Below are positions 20,364-29,525 of a stretch of 64,000 bases of DNA, one piece after another. The notes beneath the pieces were generated by a model. That model did no database searches. It was not told where the DNA came from and saw only the letters and a program-made list of their open reading frames with translations. This stretch comes from Symsagittifera roscoffensis (taxonomy: Eukaryota > Xenacoelomorpha > Acoela > Convolutidae). The stretch covers positions 9,312,633 through 9,376,632 of the forward strand of contig NC_087069.1 in the NCBI RefSeq assembly GCF_963678635.1. Direction: 5' to 3'. The position numbers and the translations under genes were made by a program. Positions within the stretch are counted from its first letter, which is position 1. The number at the start of each line of letters is the position of its first letter.

Positions 20364-20453
20364 AAAATTTTAATTTTTTTCCAACTCCTTTTTCCAATAA
20401 CCTCAAATCAAAACATAAACCCTTCCCCCCGCACAGGACCACAAGTTTATTAG
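20352..20453 (+). CDS. env: env start: signal-peptide frame
   Basis: The ATG at 20352 opens a 33-codon frame whose first 17 residues form a typical signal peptide (MYILKILIFFQLLFPIT). The frame then closes at TAG 20451. Just before that, a C6 run (20425-20430) lies where the -1 frame takes over with the envelope ectodomain. The reading is thus signal peptide, frame change, ectodomain. An AG at 20337-20338 could serve as a splice acceptor for an env mRNA. Confidence 0.55.
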   Translation: MYILKILIFFQLLFPITSNQNINPSPRTGPQVY

Positions 20454-20734
20454 TAACACATTACGATTGTGAAGAAAACGAACAAAAAACACTACACAAA
20501 TATGCAATAAATCAAGTATCACAATGCGAAACAGAACCACAAGCCATAGAAACAACAAATGTAATAGCGACACTCTATTCAAAAGCCCGAGCAACTACAG
20601 TTATAGGATATAAATTCACAGCAACATTTTCTGAAAAGAAAGTACATTGTTCACAAGTCTCAAACGGAAATAAAAACCGACTTGACCATGAATCATTCTA
20701 CCCGAAGATTGTAAAAACGAGTTACTCCGACTAA
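20411..20734 (+). CDS. env: env ectodomain, first segment
   Basis: This frame lies in the -1 frame of the signal-peptide ORF. It contains an early YDC, then CE and HC cysteines, in the order and spacing seen at the N-terminus of chuvirus-like glycoproteins (family knowledge, matched by eye). It ends in TAA at 20732. The continuation lies in the -1 frame opening at 20692. No canonical slippery heptamer was found here, though an A5 run is present. Confidence 0.55.
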   Translation, partial: KHKPFPPHRTTSLLVTHYDCEENEQKTLHKYAINQVSQCETEPQAIETTNVIATLYSKARATTVIGYKFTATFSEKKVHCSQVSNGNKNRLDHESFYPKIVKTSYSD

Positions 20735-21240
20735 ACATCACAGAAAATAAAAACACAGATAGAAAGTTAATATATTTCCAAGTTTTTTCAGATTCTGTAC
20801 ATCAAGCAGAACTTGAAAGATATCAAGGACATATAAAATTAGATGAAAAGTACCCATATAACGGCGCACACGGACGATTAACCTATGACATGCACGATAA
20901 ACACTGGATACCACACATTGGTATAAATAACCCATCAAACTGCAAAGCAGACACAAAAAATAAAGGATACCAAGAAATAATGTTTTTCGATTGGAAAATA
21001 CAACTCGAAAAAATTCAACTCACACGAGATTTATCAGACAACACAATGATCTATCAAGGAATTAGATTACCTTGTAAAAACGACCAAGGCTATTGTGACC
21101 CTACAACAAGAACACAAGCAACAATTGTTTGGTTCCCCGAAAACACATGTACAACATTTCAAGTAGCAAAAATACACGCTCGTATGATAAAATTTCACGA
21201 AAAATATTTTTTATACAATCAATTCCATATGAACAAGTAA
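20692..21240 (+). CDS. env: env ectodomain, second segment
   Basis: Open from 20692 with no early ATG (first at 20890). It includes a GYC followed by ATIVWFPENTC, a pattern found in the middle of chuvirus-like glycoproteins. At 21207-21213 there is an in-register T TTT TTA heptamer, after which the -1 frame carries the rest of the envelope. The last nine codons after the heptamer probably are not part of the main product. Confidence 0.6.
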   Translation: MILPEDCKNELLRLNITENKNTDRKLIYFQVFSDSVHQAELERYQGHIKLDEKYPYNGAHGRLTYDMHDKHWIPHIGINNPSNCKADTKNKGYQEIMFFDWKIQLEKIQLTRDLSDNTMIYQGIRLPCKNDQGYCDPTTRTQATIVWFPENTCTTFQVAKIHARMIKFHEKYFLYNQFHMNK

Positions 21241-22937
21241 ATCCATTACGAAAAATAAGTTCTAATTTTAGAAACATTCATAATATAGAAAATAAATTAA
21301 CACGTTTTCAAATATATCAAGAAACAGAACTTGCATGTAAATACAGAAACCCACTTCACAAAACACAATACTCCGAAATACTAGTTGAATACGAAAAAGG
21401 ATTCGACATGATCACTGGAAAAACAAAAGTCGACCCATACGCCACAAGTCATCCTCCAAATGAAGGAACATCATACATACCAGTTCATTTTCAAAAAAAT
21501 ACAGGTCAACCTGGTGGACATTTAAAGCCCCAAGACGATCAAAGCACACGTTTACAAGAACTATCACTAATGAATAGTACATATTTCGGTAATATCCACT
21601 ATGATATTCACTTAGATATGAAACTAGACTACACGATTAGCCGAATTTTTCAAGAAATGTCACTCTCTGAATTAGAAACACTACACCAACTATGCGAATT
21701 AGAAAGAACACAAATATTACAATCACTTGCACTAGCAGTATTAAAAATACCCTACGCAGGATATTTACTATCAGGAAATAGATCAAATGTTTTAGACTAT
21801 GAAGGAAACATTTTATGGTTTTATACTTGTACCAAAAAAGTATCACCATTATACGTTTTTGAAGACAAACGATGCTATAAAAGAATCCCTATCTTTTATA
21901 AGAACAAAGTACATTTCGTTGACACACTTTCAAGAAGAACCTATTTCTGGGATACCGCAGACCCATGTGGATCAGAAAATAGCCACAATGTAGTACAACT
22001 AAACCCTGATGAAGATAAATATTACCTTCTCACCCCATATCCCACATTAATGCAATCACTCAAAAAATTTTCACCAGAAAGCATTCGCGCTATCGCTCGA
22101 AACCCAAATATAGACTTACAATCAATAGGAATATACTCAAAATCAGATATTCAACATCACATTAGAACACAACAATTCCAAGAATTATTAACACAAATGG
22201 ACACAATACAAAGACAATCAATTGACCAAAACTTACGCAAACTTGCCGAAACCGCAGGATTTGCAGACATCTATACGCAAGACTATAGCGGATATTTTAA
22301 AGACATTAAAGATTATATATATCTAAACGGTGAAAAATACCGTCCCCAAGATATATCACCTATCAATATTTTTAGCTTTGTTACACTCAAGAATGAAATT
22401 CTTGATTTTCTAGGATGGCCCTACTACATCTTAGAAAAACTGACTATTTTATACGCAATGTTTAACTTTATTGGATTTCTTTTTTCACTCTTAAAAGGAA
22501 TCTATAACACATGTGCTATACACACACAAGTCAATAGACAAGCAAGTGTAGCACGCATACTATTTGCAGGATTTTTTGGAATTTTTTCTACATCAATAAA
22601 CAAAATTCTTTTAGATGCACAAATAAAAGAATACAACACAAAAATAGTAACAAGACAGAACACATACGACGAAGAACATAACAATGTAGACACAACGCCA
22701 ACAGCACCACAGTTACCACCCCTACCACATAACCATCCATTATCCCTAGTCCCACGTAATTTTCGAAACTTGGCAATAACACATAATCCAAATTTTAGAC
22801 CAACCATATCACAAAGTCCCATCCAACATATAATCACACGCCACTCACAAGATGAAAATACTTATGAACAAATTATAGAACAACCCCATACCACCGCTTT
22901 TCAGTCTCAAAATAATAATTTTTTTAGCCCACGATGA
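21129..22937 (+). CDS. env: env glycoprotein, third segment with membrane anchor and long tail
   Basis: A 602-codon frame, of which the part after about 21213 is the envelope. It has the FYTC...CYKRIPI...FVDTLSRR...PCG arrangement, characteristic of chuvirus-like class III fusion glycoproteins, followed by YYLLTPYP. A hydrophobic membrane region lies at residues about 437-458, with a second hydrophobic patch at about 475-490. A Pro-rich cytoplasmic tail of about 80 residues ends the protein. Its TGA overlaps the ATG of the next ORF (ATGA). The family assignment is by eye and needs a profile search. That it is a viral-type membrane glycoprotein is well supported by position, Cys pattern and anchor. 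Confidence 0.75.
   Translation: MVPRKHMYNISSSKNTRSYDKISRKIFFIQSIPYEQVNPLRKISSNFRNIHNIENKLTRFQIYQETELACKYRNPLHKTQYSEILVEYEKGFDMITGKTKVDPYATSHPPNEGTSYIPVHFQKNTGQPGGHLKPQDDQSTRLQELSLMNSTYFGNIHYDIHLDMKLDYTISRIFQEMSLSELETLHQLCELERTQILQSLALAVLKIPYAGYLLSGNRSNVLDYEGNILWFYTCTKKVSPLYVFEDKRCYKRIPIFYKNKVHFVDTLSRRTYFWDTADPCGSENSHNVVQLNPDEDKYYLLTPYPTLMQSLKKFSPESIRAIARNPNIDLQSIGIYSKSDIQHHIRTQQFQELLTQMDTIQRQSIDQNLRKLAETAGFADIYTQDYSGYFKDIKDYIYLNGEKYRPQDISPINIFSFVTLKNEILDFLGWPYYILEKLTILYAMFNFIGFLFSLLKGIYNTCAIHTQVNRQASVARILFAGFFGIFSTSINKILLDAQIKEYNTKIVTRQNTYDEEHNNVDTTPTAPQLPPLPHNHPLSLVPRNFRNLAITHNPNFRPTISQSPIQHIITRHSQDENTYEQIIEQPHTTAFQSQNNNFFSPR
21207..21213 (+). promoter_or_regulatory. candidate -1 frameshift slippery heptamer T TTT TTA within env
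   Basis: Codons are TAT TTT TTA in the upstream frame, so the heptamer is in the correct register for a -1 shift into the frame that continues to 22937. The alternative is an undercalled T7 run. Confidence 0.45.
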
Positions 22938-23881
22938 GCCGACAATTTGGATCCCTACACCGTTCAAATTCCCACCCAACCAACCTCACTACTCCAATTA
23001 CAATAATACCACTTTTTGCTTTCCCACCACCCGATTTCCCAACCAGTAATGAAACATCAGGCATGAATTCCGATACTAATTCACACATCTCAGTTTTATA
23101 TTGCACATCACAACTCAATAACCCGAATATTGAAACCCCCGATGAATTTGCCGACTCTGAACCATCTCCATCCAATAATTTTCACACCAACCCCTCAATT
23201 TTTTCCCACCCCCCTTTTCAACCAATGCTACCAAATAACCCCGTCCCCACCAATTCTACACCCTCTTATGCTTCCCAAGTCACTCCAACCTATTCTTCAC
23301 ATCATTCAGACCGATCATCCAATTCTCCAGATACCCCCCAAATCTCCCAAGAACTAGATAATTTTATTACATTACAACAACAACCCTACCACCTTGATAC
23401 CCCCACCATAAACCAAATTTCATCCACAATAGATTTATCCAACCCTCCTACCCCTACACCCTCTTCAATTTATACCGAATCATTAGCACCATCATCCACA
23501 TCTACTGAATCTTCACTCAGCACTAATAGAGCTTACCGCACTTTTAAAAGAAAGTTCCCCAACCATCCTTTCCCAGCAAAACCAGGAACAGCCCGTGAAT
23601 ATATAAATCACCCAAATCACACTAATACAAAAGAATTTTTAGCTATCACCTTACCCTCATTTCCACAATACACCCCTCACGACACTAACGAGACACGTAA
23701 CTTTGTAAACGAACACGTTTTAATGCCTACCCTTCCTTGGACCTCATATTATCATTTTACTAATCCCCTTTGCTTACCTTTATCTAACACTCACATCGAT
23801 ATAGAACGAAATAAGGACATGCTATATCGACTCACTACACCACTAACACCTAGACAATTTACTTACATCGGAAATCACTAA
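22934..23881 (+). CDS. ORF F: Pro/Ser/Thr/Asn-rich protein after env
   Basis: It starts at an ATG that overlaps the env stop by four bases (ATGA), typical of coupled termination-reinitiation. The first 200 residues are disordered and rich in Pro, Ser, Thr and Asn. Residues about 200-315 look folded, with a basic RTFKRKFPNHPFP segment. It ends in TAA at 23879, but the -1 frame is open from 23853 for a further 291 codons with no early ATG. The two are probably one protein. No homolog was recognised. Confidence 0.6.
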   Translation: MSRQFGSLHRSNSHPTNLTTPITIIPLFAFPPPDFPTSNETSGMNSDTNSHISVLYCTSQLNNPNIETPDEFADSEPSPSNNFHTNPSIFSHPPFQPMLPNNPVPTNSTPSYASQVTPTYSSHHSDRSSNSPDTPQISQELDNFITLQQQPYHLDTPTINQISSTIDLSNPPTPTPSSIYTESLAPSSTSTESSLSTNRAYRTFKRKFPNHPFPAKPGTAREYINHPNHTNTKEFLAITLPSFPQYTPHDTNETRNFVNEHVLMPTLPWTSYYHFTNPLCLPLSNTHIDIERNKDMLYRLTTPLTPRQFTYIGNH

Positions 23882-24726
23882 AAACATACACTGCACCCCG
23901 AGCTAACGAATATACGCTAGAATATTACGATCATAACATCATCAGAACTAACCAAGATCAATTCTTAGACGACGACCGCTTCGCTAACCCACAAATCACA
24001 GAAAAATTTTTCATTAAAACACCATATGTATTTACACTCAATATATTTAATCGCAAATTTGACCACATCATTTCAGAAGCACTAACAGACACACAAGCTT
24101 ACGAAAGTTTTAAAGAACGCTTCCAAATATTTTCACTAACCTTTCATTTCCTTGCACCACATGAAAGAGATTTGCACTGCTCACACGATATTATGTTGCG
24201 CACTAAACAAACTCACACATATACATATTATCGTTTTATCCAAAATCACTTCGACCTACACACCCCCTCCAGACAACCACACCACCGTTTTCAATTCATC
24301 AATTCCAAATACACCTCACCATTCTTTCTTAACTTCACATATTGCATTAAAGATACTAACTTTCATGGTATTCTTCGAAATTATGATCCCATAACCCAAA
24401 TGTATATTTTTTGTCCCATCACCAAGACCTTCAACGCAGAAGAATCCCGACCCTTTCTTCTCCCACACGAATTTGTTCAACCTATAGAAATCCCCATTTT
24501 AGAATTCATCCACAACACTAAATTCAATCACAAATTATATAATCTAATCCAAAACACACCTTATGAGTTTGCAGTTGGCACTGAAGAACTAACCACCATT
24601 AAAGCACTTCAATTGCTTTGGCCACTGCTTCAAACTAAAAATATCATCCGCATCCTAGCTAAATTACTAACAACTTCAGATCTCATCCACGACATCTTCC
24701 CCCACGGTTTCTTCCCCGACGACTAA
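23853..24726 (+). CDS. ORF G: folded C-terminal partner of ORF F in the -1 frame
   Basis: The frame is open for 290 codons with no ATG until about codon 119. Composition is that of a globular protein (many Phe, Tyr, His, Ile and Leu; few low-complexity stretches). A 5-A run at 23880-23884 lies in the overlap with ORF F. Immediately after its TAA a consensus splice donor (CAG|GTAAGT) begins a 77-nt intron. I do not recognise the family. Confidence 0.6.
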
Positions 24727-24729
24727 CAG

Positions 24730-24806
24730 GTAAGTATGGACTATACATATTATTAACTAGTTATTAAAATTAGAAACTAACCATTCTTTATTCATGTTTT
24801 CTTTAG
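24730..24806 (+). other. canonical 77-nt spliceosomal intron after the last ORF
   Basis: The donor is CAG|GTAAGTATG at 24730. A branch-like ACTAAC lies about 30 bases before the acceptor, and a pyrimidine tract leads to TTTCTTTAG ending at 24806. The size matches the 80-nt intron of the host gene at 30.3 kb. It lies wholly within the element, three bases after the last stop codon. Confidence 0.65.
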
Positions 24807-26320
24807 AATTTTAGCCTTCAATCAACGACCATCTGAAAAATTCACAAAAGAAAATAAAAATTAAAAACTTCTTCAAACTGTTTAAAACTCTATTAATTTT
24901 TTGCACCAAATAATTAAATAAAAATAATACCAATGCAATAATTTAATTTATAAATTTTTTCCCAAATGCAGTAAATCTAATAATGATGAAAATTTGTAAC
25001 TTAATTTTCCCCAACAACTAGCAGTAAAATTGAAATTCTATGTAGTAAATTAATAAGAAACAAATGCAGTACTAACCTTTTGATATTTTCATTCAATCGC
25101 ACAAGAATTCTATCCAAATTTGCACAGCTCGCCCACGAAGAATTGTTTAAATAATGAATTTCAGTTTCAAGCTTTCACACTCAACAATTCTAACACACGA
25201 TAACAAGTTTCAAACTTTCCTTTAACCCGGTTGGAAAGGAATTATATACTAAACAAAACTAACCAATGCAGCTTACTAAACACCACAACACATAGCATAA
25301 CAGCATGACTAAGAAAAGGAAACCAACGGTACCCAAACCGGATTAACCCAGTTTAAAACTGGATAATTTATTCTTTTGAAGACTATTATAAAGTCTAAGA
25401 AAGAAATAATAAAACACACAAAAAAGTCGAAAGACAAACCCATACCACAAACAATTTGATTTTTGAAAAAAGGACACAACCAACAAAACATAAGAAAAAC
25501 CACAACAAACCCAACATAAAACGTTGTCACATAACAGGACCTCTCACAAAAACCGCATGCAATCATACTCCCACTCCTGGCCTAACCCACCAGAAGAGGA
25601 CGTCCTGAGCATGCTCTATAGCCGGCCTAACCCACCGCGCTACATCCACGCTTTGTGACACACACTCCTATTTTTAATAAGAGCTACTCAAGGGTGAGTA
25701 ACTCTTCAAAATAACTGAACTAAAACAAAAAGCTTTTGTGAAAACAACTAACCAAAATCATAATTAAAAAACATTAAACTAATAAAAGTTTTATAAAATG
25801 TAAATTATATTATGCAATATATAGATCAGCATACAACACCAAAGACGAACATCCAAATACAAAATGAACCCACTACACTCGAAAAAGAATGGCCAACCGC
25901 AATCAATATGCCGCCCACAATCACAACTCAAAGGATTTAGAGTACGACTTGACTTCGCAGAAAAGGACTTCATTGAACTAGACCAATGACCACCTCGATG
26001 TTCAAGTATACGTACAGATCCGAGTAACCAGGCATCCCCTCCACGCACAATCTCCACGCCATTCCCAGACAAGATCAAAACACAAAGAAGTTCTCATCAA
26101 TGAAATAGAAAAACCTGACATAGCCAACCATTCTGAAATCAGATTTGAGTTTGTTGCGAAAACCCAGTCGTTGTCATGAGATGACACAACGATCGAACCT
26201 GGAACTTCTCTAACAAGAGAACCCAGAAGAAATATGATGTTCGCCAAACACCAACGTCCATCATCCATCCTTTGAATTACAGAAAGACTATTCTAAAAAA
26301 CTCTGCAAAACCCGGATGGG
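24807..26320 (+). other. non-coding 3' region of the retroelement
   Basis: No plus-strand ORF of note. GGCCTAACCCACC occurs twice (about 25580 and 25623). On the minus strand a tRNA B-box-like GGTTCGATC lies near 26194, and an A-box-like TAGCGCGGTGGG near 25638. These may mark an inserted tRNA-derived SINE, but the distance between them is wrong for one unit. The minus frames at 25791-26268 overlap these motifs. A weak purine stretch (GGATGGG, 26314-26320) takes the place of the polypurine tract. Confidence 0.45.
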
Positions 26321-26730
26321 TGGAACCTGATCTAAACTACATTTTATGATTGGATAAATTAGATATTTTACCAATGTAAAGTATTTAATATTAACCAATC
26401 ATGATCCATCTGACTAACAATCCACTTATTTGTAAGTGCTGAAATTACTTGTAATTTCAGCACCAGAGAGATTTGAATTTAACTTAGAAATTAGTTGACT
26501 CTCCAAGAAGACTTCAGCAGCCGCAATAAACCAGTATACCCTAGATCTATTGAGCCTAGCAGAGACTAGTTAAACAACCTGAGACTAGATAGTATAAGAG
26601 TAAGATTAGGATCGGTATTAGACTAAGAAGTTGCACGAATCTATCCGGCCGAAAATAAGATAGCGTGACGAGCAGACGGTGTACCCTATCCGAAATTACT
26701 CTATGAGTTATACACTTCGGTCCTAACTCA
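26321..26730 (+). repeat. 3' long terminal repeat
   Basis: Matches the 5' LTR at 409 of 410 positions and is followed by AATG, the target-site duplication. Confidence 0.95.
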
Positions 26731-26734
26731 AATG

Positions 26735-27575
26735 GGAAAAAGCCCAAATTTGACAACAGTGTTTCTCAAAATTGAATAGAAAAGAATTAGAAGTCAAAAC
26801 ATTTCCGTATTTTTTCTTCAGGTTTATCTGATTTATTTCTACGATTTTGATGTTGTTAAAAACGCCAAGAGAAACTTCAAAAATATTTTTCAAATATTTG
26901 AAACAAATTTTTATATATGTTTTCTGTTTATCGATTTTTAATCTGTTTTTGTATAATTGATTGGCTCGCTCGCTCTTTTTCTCGAAATTAAACCGAAAAT
27001 CGAAAAACTTCATTTTTTTTCTGAAATCATCTGTTTGATAATTTTTAATAGGGTCGGACGCTGCAAGAGCATCAAAAAGTTAAATTATTCAAACCCAATT
27101 AGTATCTATTTTGTTTTTTTTGTTTGGTTTTTCTTTCTTCGACCTTTCTCGGTGAACGCCTTTTTAACGCGTTTAAAACTACTATTTGTTATTTAGACTA
27201 AATTAAGCCCGTGACCTGCAACTATATAATGTTAGCCAAATTCGATCAACCATAATAAGAAAATGAATTTTTGCCAACTCTTTCGAACTAACATCGTTGA
27301 ATTAACATCGTTAACTAGAATTAAGATCCTTCTCAATTATTTCACGAAATCTCAATGAAACTCCAATTAGTTTATTCATTATTTGAGATAATTTTGTTGC
27401 GATTTTTATTGCAAAAAATAAACAAAGGTTACTCTTATACTACATACACGCTTATAAAAGAGACTTTTAGTTTGTCCTGTTTTTTCTGAGGTTTCAAAAA
27501 TTAAAGTAACAAGAATATTTTGAAAAGCATAAATTAGAAGTTTTAGTAAAGAATAATTTCAATAAGATGAGAAAC
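26735..27575. other. non-coding flank of the insertion
   Basis: AT-rich. Minus and plus frames up to 96 codons are not supported by splice sites. It is probably intronic or intergenic. Confidence 0.4.
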
Positions 27576-27730
27576 CTGAGTTGTGGAGTAAAGATAATCG
27601 CCGGTCGTTGTGTAGTTGTCATAACTGTCAGCAGAAGGTTTTGACGTACAATTCAGTTCTTTTACTGTTTTTGCAAAAGTTTTAAACAAAACGCGCAATT
27701 TTAATTTTTCATTTTCAGTTTTCATTTCAG
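27576..27730 (-). CDS. candidate internal exon, minus strand
   Basis: An acceptor (ATTAAATTAG) precedes a 155-nt block starting in phase 1, with a possible donor CAG|GTTTCT at 27576. It encodes a charged, heptad-like segment (MKTENEKLKLRV...) followed by a Thr/Tyr/Ser-rich part. It could be a downstream exon of the minus-strand gene at 30 kb, but no phase-matched donor was found there. If unspliced, the frame stops at 27543. Confidence 0.35.
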
Positions 27731-28166
27731 CTAATTTAATTAACAACACAGATAGTTGATTGAATAGTCAGGGCAATTTTTGTTGAGTACAAGAATTGAA
27801 GTAATCAAAGTCAAAAAGCAGATGAAAAAGACAAAAAATAAACTTTTTTTTGTTGAATTTTGTATTGTTCTTTTTCGAAAAGAGATCAATGATAATAGAC
27901 ACAATGTGTGCTAGAGAAAGTCTAAAACAACTAAAGACATAAAAAACAAAAAAGCGAAACAATTGGGTTGAAAAACAATAAATATGTTCGTGACTATTAC
28001 GATGGTTTTTGCCCGTAGATTGAAAGTACCTCAATTAATGGTAGAAAACCCGAAATAAGAACAAAAAACCTTTAAAAACCATTTTTTTTTCTCTAGTTTT
28101 AATTGAAATTTTTTTTGCAGTTTTTGTACAAATTTCCAATGCGCGCAAAAAATTTGAACTAGAGTT
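27731..28166. other. non-coding stretch
   Basis: No gene seen. The 88-codon minus frame at 27768-28034 is Phe/Asn/Lys-rich and unsupported. Confidence 0.4.
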
Positions 28167-28558
28167 AAGGGGTGTATCTAGGATTTTCTCGAGGGGAGAT
28201 TTTCAAAAATTTTCGAAAATTCTGTTGATCTTTTTTTAGGTAGACCAAAAGGATGTTTCGAGCTCTCCCAATGCACTAAAAAGTCCCTGTTTTGGCTAAA
28301 ATATCTGAACCGCAGGCAAATATATGAAAAAACAGGCCAAAAAAGGACTTTTTGACCAAAAAATTGCATTTTTTCGGCGCGCGCTCCCCCCTCAAATTTA
28401 GAATATATTGGTGTCAAAGGCGCCTTTGAAAACTTTTTGGCTCCGTCACTAAAACTGGATATATCAAAATAAAACAAAGGGGGGACCTTTTGAGTCGGCA
28501 GGGGGTCGAATCCCTGAGAAGCAGGGGGTCGAATCATGCCCCCCTAAATCCGCCCTTG
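28167..28558. mobile_element. hAT-type MITE
   Basis: Terminal inverted repeats AAGGGGTGTATCTAGG and CTAAATCCGCCCTTG are variants of the common hAT end CAGGGGCGGATCTAG. They are flanked by 8-bp duplications CTAGAGTT and CTAAAGTT (7 of 8 match). A related copy in the same orientation is at 49830-50188. Non-autonomous. The minus frame within it is not a gene. Confidence 0.8.
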
Positions 28559-28873
28559 CTAAAGTTGCTGAATAGCTAACCCGGTTTTTCCCTTGTCTGA
28601 GAATTTTTTTGAAACAGTTTCGAACTACGCAAGCACTTAAAATTGGTTTTCAACTGTTCCCAAGAATATATGTGTTCTCTGATTTTTCATTGAAGAAGGA
28701 GAAAAAGAAGTAGCCTTACATGAAAAGTTTGTTTCTTAAATGTAAGTGACTCAAACTTTTTTATATTTCAGGTTCTTAAGGCTCAAAATGAGCTCTTAAC
28801 TTTTTGTTTTTGAGATCACAAGTTGTCACAACATGAACAATATTTAATGAGATTTCTATCCGACATGTTCAAC
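28559..28873. other. non-coding spacer
   Basis: Nothing recognised beyond AT-rich DNA. Confidence 0.35.
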
Positions 28874-29525
28874 ACTACGAGGCCAAACTATGCACTGGAT
28901 AGGCGCACAATTTTGTGTCTGTATGTTCCCGGTTTCCAGAGACAAGTCTGTAAACGTGTTCCAAAATGCAGGTTAAATCCACTTACAAAAGTTTCAGTGG
29001 ATTCCGCGTACAAATACCTGAAACGTAATTTTTGTCGGCACATGGATTTTCTTGCGGATTCCGCAACGAGCGAATATAGATAGCTGTTCCGGATTCCGCA
29101 AATTGCCAAATGTAAGTGGAAATTGCCGATTTGACAAATGTAAGTGGAATCCGCAAAATTATGCGGGTTCCGCTTACAATTTGCGGATTCCGCTTACAAT
29201 TTGTGAATCTGCTTTCAAATTGCGGAATTCCGCTAAAGTTTGCGGATTCCACTCACAATCGCATATTCCGCGACAGCTTCAATTTACTGAATTTACTATT
29301 ATTATTAGTTCATGGATTCCACAAATTGATTCCGGGTTCCACATATTTTGTTGCAGATTCCGCAAAGTTGCCTGTTTTCGAGCAATACAGTGTTTTAGCT
29401 ATTTGTCCGTGGAACCCAAAACAACAGAGAAGATCAAAAAAAATTAGCAATGTTGCGGATTCCGCGACGAATCTGATTTTTGCGGAATTCGCGTACAATT
29501 CACAAAATAAACAGTTTGGCCTCAT
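28874..29525. mobile_element. MITE with TACGAGGCCAAACT termini and GGATTCCGC repeats
   Basis: TACGAGGCCAAACT at about 28874 and AGTTTGGCCTCATA at about 29512 are near-perfect terminal inverted repeats. The interior holds many copies of a unit of about 20-25 nt around TGCGGATTCCGCTTACAATT, in both orientations. An inverted partial copy is at 2744-3083. The several overlapping open frames of 86-149 codons arise from the repeat. Confidence 0.65.

Larger units (their letters stand above)
7870..26730 (+). mobile_element. giant env-bearing Ty3/Gypsy-type LTR retroelement (endogenous retrovirus-like), near-intact
   Basis: Two 410-bp LTRs differing at one base (A at 8190, C at 26641) begin TG, end CA and are flanked by the same 4 bp, AATG (7866-7869 and 26731-26734). 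Between them lie 18.0 kb containing gag with a zinc knuckle, protease, RT, RNase H and integrase in the Ty3/Gypsy order. These are followed by an envelope-like gene and at least five further open frames. Near-identical LTRs imply recent insertion. The size is well above that of usual retroviruses and Gypsy elements, and the extra length is mostly coding. Several reading-frame changes and two in-frame TAA codons are described in separate entries. They could reflect recoding, assembly indels or early decay. Confidence 0.95.

Noticed and set aside
22502-23175. Minus-strand frames within env and ORF F
   Set aside because: Antisense shadows of Thr/Pro/Asn-rich coding sequence on the plus strand.
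25550-25660. Functional tRNA gene on the minus strand
   Set aside because: Only an A-box-like motif is present. No T-arm at the required distance and no cloverleaf could be formed.
28178-28537. 119-codon minus frame
   Set aside because: Lies entirely inside a hAT MITE with its own terminal repeats and target duplication.
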